From the NCBI GenBank assembly GCA_900539035.1, contig UQAU01000009.1, positions 1 to 64,000 on the forward strand: a stretch of 64,000 nt of DNA. The letters are read 5' to 3'. The position numbers and the translations under genes are program-made. The first letter of the stretch is position 1; each line of letters starts with the position of its first letter. This DNA comes from an uncultured Collinsella sp. (GTDB taxonomy: Bacteria; Actinomycetota; Coriobacteriia; Coriobacteriales; Coriobacteriaceae). The notes beneath the pieces were generated by a model, which worked only from the letters and a program-made list of their open reading frames with translations, had not been told where the DNA came from and searched no databases. Shown here piece after piece: positions 59,617-64,000 of this stretch.

Positions 59617-60909
59617 GTGCTCGCACCCCATATTTCCGTCCTCAACCTCGGTTGCCGTGTCAACCGGGTTGAGTCCGACCGTATCACTGCCGATCTTATG
59701 CGCCTGGGCTTTGCGATGGTGGAGCCACAGGACGCTGATCTGATCGTTATCAATACCTGTGCCGTGACGGGAGAGGCCGAGGCCAAGACCCGTAAGGCCG
59801 TCCGTCATGCGCTGGCCCATCCAAATGAGCCCTATGTGGTCGTGACCGGATGCGTGGTCAATTTGCATCCCGAGGAGCTGTTGGATCTTTCGGATCGCGT
59901 GATCGCCGAGCCGTCCAAGATCGATGTCGCCGAACGTGTCTGTGAGGTGCTGGGCGTTGAGTCCGATAGCGTTCCCGCCTGCAGCGATGGCGAGGTGGTC
60001 GATGCGCTCGGCCGCTCTCGCCTGGGCGTGAAGATTCAGGACGGCTGCAACCATCGCTGCACCTATTGCATTGTGTGGAAGGCACGCGGCCCCGAGCGCT
60101 CCGTGCCCGTCGAGTCCGTGCTCGAGCAAGTTCGCGAGGCCCAGGAGGCCGGCGTGCCCGAGGTGGTGCTGACCGGTGTGAACCTGGGTGCCTACGATGG
60201 CAAGAGCGCGACAGACGAACACGTTGAGATCGATGAGCTGCTCGAGGCCATCATGGAGCGCACGTCTATTCCACATGTGCGCATCTCCTCGGTTGAGCCC
60301 ATGGATATCTCTGAGCGCCTGCTTAAGGTTATGGCGCGCTATCCGCAGCGTATCGCCCCGTTTTTGCACCTGCCCGTGCAGTCCGGCTGCACGGCGACCC
60401 TGCATCGCATGGGCCGTCCCTATAGCGCCGAGGCCTTTGAGGACACGGTGCGTATGATTCGCGCCAATCTGCCGCAGGCGTCACTTTCTTGCGACGTTAT
60501 TGTCGGCTTCCCCGGCGAGACGGACGATGAGTTCGAGGAGTCGCTGGCGCTGTGCCGTCGTGTGGGTTTCTCGCGTATGCACGTGTTCCGCTATAGCAAG
60601 CGTCCCGGTACCCTTGCTGCCGACATGCCCGACCAGGTACCGCCCGAGGTTATGGCCGAGCGCAGCCGCCGTATGCGGGCCGCTGCACAGGAGCTCGCTA
60701 TTGCCGACGCTCGTCGTCGCGTGGGCACGGTCGAGCGTGCCGTGCTCGAGTATGGTGACAACCTGACGCTCGGCTCGTTCCATCATGCCCGTCTTGACGA
60801 TACCTGTGGACTTACAGCCCCGTGCCTGCTCGATGTTGCTATCATCGGAGTCGATGATTCCGGCTTGGTCCATGCGCGCAGGGAGGTTCATGGAAGCCTC
60901 GAAGATTAG
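59617..60909 (+). CDS. mtaB: tRNA threonylcarbamoyladenosine methylthiotransferase MtaB
   Basis: 430 aa, GTG 59617 after AAGGAG. Adds a methylthio group to t6A37 in tRNA. MiaB-type UPF0004 domain with cysteines in LGCRVNRVES, NTCAVTGEAE and VTGCVVN, then radical SAM DGCNHRCTYCIVWKARG, ending with a TRAM-like domain. The CRVNRVES start and order suit MtaB, not MiaB or RimO. The 3' end overlaps phoH by 20 bp. Confidence 0.93.
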   Translation: MLAPHISVLNLGCRVNRVESDRITADLMRLGFAMVEPQDADLIVINTCAVTGEAEAKTRKAVRHALAHPNEPYVVVTGCVVNLHPEELLDLSDRVIAEPSKIDVAERVCEVLGVESDSVPACSDGEVVDALGRSRLGVKIQDGCNHRCTYCIVWKARGPERSVPVESVLEQVREAQEAGVPEVVLTGVNLGAYDGKSATDEHVEIDELLEAIMERTSIPHVRISSVEPMDISERLLKVMARYPQRIAPFLHLPVQSGCTATLHRMGRPYSAEAFEDTVRMIRANLPQASLSCDVIVGFPGETDDEFEESLALCRRVGFSRMHVFRYSKRPGTLAADMPDQVPPEVMAERSRRMRAAAQELAIADARRRVGTVERAVLEYGDNLTLGSFHHARLDDTCGLTAPCLLDVAIIGVDDSGLVHARREVHGSLED

Positions 60910-61876
60910 ACTTACCGTTCCCGAGGGAATTGATTCCTCGCGCGTTTTGGGTCCCGGCGACGGTGTCCTTCGTGCGCTCGAGAGCTTGGTTCGCGCCCAT
61001 GTGGTCGCCCGTGGCGATAGCATCGCCGTGAGCGGTGACCCGGACGAGGTCGAACTCGTGGCGCGTTTTTTCGAACACGCTTTTCGCGAGGCGGCCGCCG
61101 AGCGCACGCTGTCTGCCGACGATGTCTCTCGCTGTCTGGCCGTCTTGCGCGACGGTGAGCACGAGGCTACATCGCTTCGCGATGACGTGCTGCTTTCATA
61201 CCGCGGTCGCGTCATTCGTCCTAAGACGCTCGGGCAAAAGCGCTATGTTGATGCCATCCGCTTGCATACCATCACCTTTGCCTTGGGTCCTGCCGGTACC
61301 GGTAAGACCTATCTGGCCATGGCGCTCGCCGTTGCCGCGCTCAAGCGCCACGAGGTGGGCCGTTTGATCTTGACGCGTCCGGTTGTCGAAGCGGGGGAGA
61401 ACCTGGGCTTTTTGCCCGGTACCCTCGAGGAAAAGATCGATCCCTACATGCGTCCACTCTACGACGCCCTCTTTGACATGATGGATCGCGAGCGCACCGA
61501 TGAGCTTATGGAGCGCGGCGTGATCGAGATCGCCCCGCTTGCCTACATGCGCGGCCGCACGCTGAGCGATGCCTTCGTGGTGCTCGACGAGGCGCAAAAT
61601 ACCACGCCCGAGCAGATGAAGATGTTCCTGACGCGCTTAGGCTTTAACTCCAAGTTCGTGATTACCGGCGACCTGAGCCAGCGCGACCTAGTGGGTCGTC
61701 GTGGTGGCTTGTCGGACGTCGAGAAGATTTTGGGCCGTGTCGACGATGTCGCATTTTCGCACCTGGAGCGCGCCGACGTGGTGCGCCATGCCCTGGTGGG
61801 TCGTATCGTCGAGGCATATGATGCTTATGATGACGTGCGTGAGCAGCGCTCGCGCGACCGAAAGGAGTCCCGTTGA
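60890..61876 (+). CDS. phoH: PhoH-family ATPase
   Basis: 328 aa; ATG 60890 follows GGGAGG closely (3 nt), inside the end of mtaB. The N-terminal part is KH-like; the ATPase has Walker A GPAGTGKTYLAMALAV near residue 137, RPVVEAGENLGFLPGTLEEKIDPYMRPLYDAL, Walker B VVLDEAQNTTPEQM and GDLSQRDLVGRRGGL. It is linked to RNA metabolism in known bacteria. The phoH-ybeY-dgkA-era-recO order is typical. Confidence 0.94.
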   Translation: MEASKIRLTVPEGIDSSRVLGPGDGVLRALESLVRAHVVARGDSIAVSGDPDEVELVARFFEHAFREAAAERTLSADDVSRCLAVLRDGEHEATSLRDDVLLSYRGRVIRPKTLGQKRYVDAIRLHTITFALGPAGTGKTYLAMALAVAALKRHEVGRLILTRPVVEAGENLGFLPGTLEEKIDPYMRPLYDALFDMMDRERTDELMERGVIEIAPLAYMRGRTLSDAFVVLDEAQNTTPEQMKMFLTRLGFNSKFVITGDLSQRDLVGRRGGLSDVEKILGRVDDVAFSHLERADVVRHALVGRIVEAYDAYDDVREQRSRDRKESR

Positions 61877-62382
61877 GTGTATTGATCAGCAACGATGCCG
61901 AGCTCGATACGCCGCTCGACGCGCAGGAGGTGGAGCACATCTGCGAGGTCGTGCTTGACGCCGAGGGCGTTGAACGTGAAGTCGAGATTTCCCTTTCGTA
62001 TGTCGACGAGGACGAGATGCACGAGCTCAACCACGAGTGGCGCGGTATCGATCGCACCACCGATGTGCTCTCGTTTGAGTGCGATTCGGCCTTTGACGAT
62101 GACATTCCCGCCGATGAGACGCTTGAGCTCGGCGATATCATCCTGGCCCCGCAGGTCATTGCCCGTCAGGCCCCCGGCTTTGGCAATAGCCCTGCCGACG
62201 AGTGCCGTCTGATGCTCGTGCATGGCATGCTGCACCTGCTGGGGTATGACCACATCGAGGACGACGAGGCCGAGGTCATGGAGGCCCGTGAGGACGCCAT
62301 TCTGCGCGATTTGGCGCTCGAGCGCGGCGAGGACCCCAAACTGGTCCACGTCGGCCCCATCACCAACCATGCCCACGACTAG
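61873..62382 (+). CDS. ybeY: Endoribonuclease YbeY
   Basis: 169 aa, TTG start overlapping the phoH stop by 4 bp, with AAAGGAG upstream. A zinc endoribonuclease in 16S rRNA 3' end maturation and ribosome quality control. Conserved pattern HELNHEWRGIDRTTDVLSF and LVHGMLHLLGYDH (HGxLHLxGYDH) are intact. Confidence 0.94.
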   Translation: MSVLISNDAELDTPLDAQEVEHICEVVLDAEGVEREVEISLSYVDEDEMHELNHEWRGIDRTTDVLSFECDSAFDDDIPADETLELGDIILAPQVIARQAPGFGNSPADECRLMLVHGMLHLLGYDHIEDDEAEVMEAREDAILRDLALERGEDPKLVHVGPITNHAHD

Positions 62383-62391
62383 GAGCCGTCT

Positions 62392-62769
62392 ATGATTCCC
62401 GGATCGAACAAGGACCATCCATCCTTTTTAAAGTCGTTCTCCTATGCCATGGAGGGCTTCGTCACCGCCGTCAAGACCGAGCGCAACATCAAGGTCATGC
62501 TCGTGGCAGGCGTGTGTACCGTCATCGCCGGCTGTATCGTGGGACTCGACATTGCCGAGTGGGCCACGATTATCATCTGCTGTGGCTTGGTGATTCATGG
62601 TGAGCTGTGTAACACCGCCATGGAGGCTATCGTCGACCTGGCGACCCAAGAGCTCCATCCGCTGGCCAAGCGCGCGAAGGACATCGCCGCCGCCTCTGTA
62701 TACGTTCTTTCCATCACCGCCGCAATTGTGGGCCTGCTGGTCTTTGCCCACGCGCTCGGTTTTATTTAG
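62392..62769 (+). CDS. dgkA: Diacylglycerol/undecaprenol kinase (DgkA family)
   Basis: 125 aa small membrane kinase with three helices. Conserved SFSYAMEGFVTAVKTERNIKVM and ELCNTAMEAIVDLATQELHPLAKRAKDIAAASV contain the active-site Glu/Asn and Asp. In Gram-positive bacteria this family mainly phosphorylates undecaprenol, which would feed the same lipid carrier pool as uppS in this window. The call between the two substrates is inference. Confidence 0.92.
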   Translation: MIPGSNKDHPSFLKSFSYAMEGFVTAVKTERNIKVMLVAGVCTVIAGCIVGLDIAEWATIIICCGLVIHGELCNTAMEAIVDLATQELHPLAKRAKDIAAASVYVLSITAAIVGLLVFAHALGFI

Positions 62770-62781
62770 AAAGGGATTGCT

Positions 62782-63843
62782 ATGTCTGACACTATGCAGC
62801 CTACCGATGAAATACTGAACGACGAGTCCCTTGAGATGTCCGAAGGCGCCGAGGAGATCGAGGAGTTCGACCCGTTTGAGGGTATGAGCGACGAGGAGCT
62901 CGATGCCCTATGTGATGAGGATGAGGTGTCCATGGGCTTTGGCGATGTGGAGCCCGGTTTCCGCAGCGGCTTTGTGGCCCTGGTCGGTCGTCCCAACGCC
63001 GGCAAGTCTACGCTGCTCAACGCCTGCTATGGCAAAAAGGTCGCCATCACCTCGCCGGTGGCCCAGACGACCCGCCGCCGCATGCGCGCCGTCGTCAACC
63101 GTCCCGGCTACCAGCTGGTCTTTGTCGATACCCCGGGTATTCATAAGCCCAAGGACGGCCTGGGGTCCGAGCTCAACAAGAGCGCACTGTTCGAGTTGAA
63201 CGATGTCGACGTCGTCGCGTTTTTGATTGATGCCACCAAGCCGATCGGCAGGGGAGACGCTTGGGTTGCCGAGCGCGTCAAGAGCGCCCGTTCCAAGAAG
63301 GTTCTGGTGCTCACCAAGGCCGATGAGGCCGACCCCGCACAGGTCATGGAGCAGCTTAAGGCAGCGCATGAGCTCATGGAATATGACGATGAGATCGTGA
63401 CGTCGTCGGTCAAGAACTTTAACGTCGATGCGTTTATCGAGACCGTTGCGCACTTTTTGCCCGAGGGTCCGCGCTGGTTCCCCGAGGACATGGGTACCGA
63501 CGCTTCCGATGAGACGCTCGTTGCCGAGTTTGTGCGCGAGAAGGTCTTGCGCCGCACCCGTGATGAGATTCCGCACTCCGTTGGCGTGATCTGCGATGCG
63601 CTCGAGCAGACCAAGAAGGTGCTGCGCGTGCACGCCACCATTTACGTCGAGCGCGAGGGCCAAAAGGGCATCATCATCGGTAAGGGCGGCGAGATGATCA
63701 AGCATATCGGCATCGACGCCCGTCGCGATCTTGAGCGCATCTTTGGCACGCAGGTCTTTTTGGAGCTGGACGTGAAGGTCAAGGCCGGCTGGCGCGACGA
63801 CGAGGCCCAGATTCGCCGCTTTGGCTATAACGCCGAAGACTAA
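62782..63843 (+). CDS. era: GTPase Era
   Basis: 353 aa. Binds 16S rRNA and helps 30S maturation. G1 VGRPNAGKSTLL near residue 70, G3 DTPGIHKPKDGLGSEL, G4 TKAD, and a C-terminal KH domain with IIIGKGGEMIKHIG. About 55 extra N-terminal residues, strongly acidic (EEIEEFDPFEGMSDEELDALCDEDE), precede the usual start; the first ATG has AAAGGG upstream and the frame is unbroken, so the extension is likely real. Confidence 0.96.
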   Translation: MSDTMQPTDEILNDESLEMSEGAEEIEEFDPFEGMSDEELDALCDEDEVSMGFGDVEPGFRSGFVALVGRPNAGKSTLLNACYGKKVAITSPVAQTTRRRMRAVVNRPGYQLVFVDTPGIHKPKDGLGSELNKSALFELNDVDVVAFLIDATKPIGRGDAWVAERVKSARSKKVLVLTKADEADPAQVMEQLKAAHELMEYDDEIVTSSVKNFNVDAFIETVAHFLPEGPRWFPEDMGTDASDETLVAEFVREKVLRRTRDEIPHSVGVICDALEQTKKVLRVHATIYVEREGQKGIIIGKGGEMIKHIGIDARRDLERIFGTQVFLELDVKVKAGWRDDEAQIRRFGYNAED

Positions 63844-63858
63844 GGACGCGCGGCGCGC

Positions 63859-64000
63859 ATGGCAGGCTCCCGGACATATCGCACGAAAGTGCTCGTGCTC
63901 GATAAGACTAAGCTCAAAGAGACCGACCTGATCTTGACGATGCTTGACGAGCGGGGCCAGCAGGTTCGTGCCGTGGCAAAGGGCGCCCGCAAACCCGGCG
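63859..64000 (+). CDS. recO: DNA repair protein RecO, N-terminal part (cut by window)
   Basis: 47 codons run off the window end. MAGSRTYRTKVLVLDKTKLKETDLILTMLDERGQQVRAVAKGARKPG matches the OB-fold start of RecO, which loads RecA at gaps. It follows era by 15 bp, the usual order. Confidence 0.85.
   Translation, partial: MAGSRTYRTKVLVLDKTKLKETDLILTMLDERGQQVRAVAKGARKPG

Noticed and set aside
58537..60405. Long open frame opposite dnaJ and mtaB
   Set aside because: Shadow of two conserved genes; composition typical of antisense reading.
1..64000. tRNA, rRNA, CRISPR arrays, prophage
   Set aside because: No cloverleaf, rRNA segments, regularly spaced repeats or phage gene modules were noticed; the single tyrosine recombinase sits in a conserved chromosomal neighbourhood.

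Overview
The window looks like a stretch of core chromosome from a GC-rich anaerobic actinobacterium of the class Coriobacteriia, most likely Collinsella or a close relative. This is inferred, not measured. The grounds are strong G/C bias at third codon positions, an actinobacterial-type integration host factor (mIHF), fermentation and anaerobic carbon genes (AdhE, PPDK with its regulator), a PyrK/PyrD type dihydroorotate dehydrogenase, the non-mevalonate isoprenoid genes, and frequent GTG and TTG starts. Sixty-four protein genes are supported. Sixty lie on the + strand and only dinB, a kinase-like gene, adhE and rpmB lie on the - strand. No rRNA, tRNA or CRISPR array was seen. Both window edges cut genes: a radical SAM gene at the left and recO at the right.

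Layout. 1-6.5 kb: radical SAM/DUF2344 pair, rplU-rpmA, obgE, nadD, yqeK, rsfS (ribosome maturation, NAD synthesis, nucleotide turnover). 6.6-13.6 kb: dinB (-), rpsP-khpA-rimM-trmD-lepB, glyQS. 13.6-18.1 kb: PPDK regulator, ppdK, rplS. 18.2-24.4 kb: rnhB, then yraN-comM-dprA (DNA uptake), trmFO and a tyrosine recombinase. 24.4-34.7 kb: rpsB-tsf, pyrH-frr-uppS-cdsA-dxr-rseP-ispG-proS, a translation, lipid and isoprenoid block. 34.9-38.4 kb: kinase-like gene and adhE on the - strand. 38.5-39.7 kb: a REP-associated transposase with inverted repeat elements on both sides. 39.7-45.7 kb: rpmB (-) and the pyrimidine operon pyrR-B-C-K-D-F behind an RNA attenuator. 45.9-48.4 kb: mihF-gmk-rpoZ-thiI. 48.5-52.6 kb: comEA-comEC-holA. 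52.7-64 kb: rpsT, lepA-dusB-hemW, two dnaJ-type genes, mtaB-phoH-ybeY-dgkA-era-recO.

The genes are mostly housekeeping, so the most interesting signals are regulatory or architectural. (1) An identical 20-bp element lies 71-75 bp upstream of both competence operons (yraN-comM-dprA and comEA-comEC), a candidate binding site for an unknown competence regulator. (2) The REP-associated transposase is bracketed by an exact 25-bp inverted repeat plus partial copies. (3) The pyr leader can fold into two mutually exclusive hairpins typical of PyrR attenuation. (4) One DnaJ-like protein has its substrate-binding C-terminus replaced by membrane segments. (5) The site-2 protease carries a helix-turn-helix-like insert. 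(6) The tyrosine recombinase appears to lack a normal start codon. (7) Possible operators lie upstream of ppdK, adhE and mihF. Leaderless transcripts are likely for lepA and possible for dinB.
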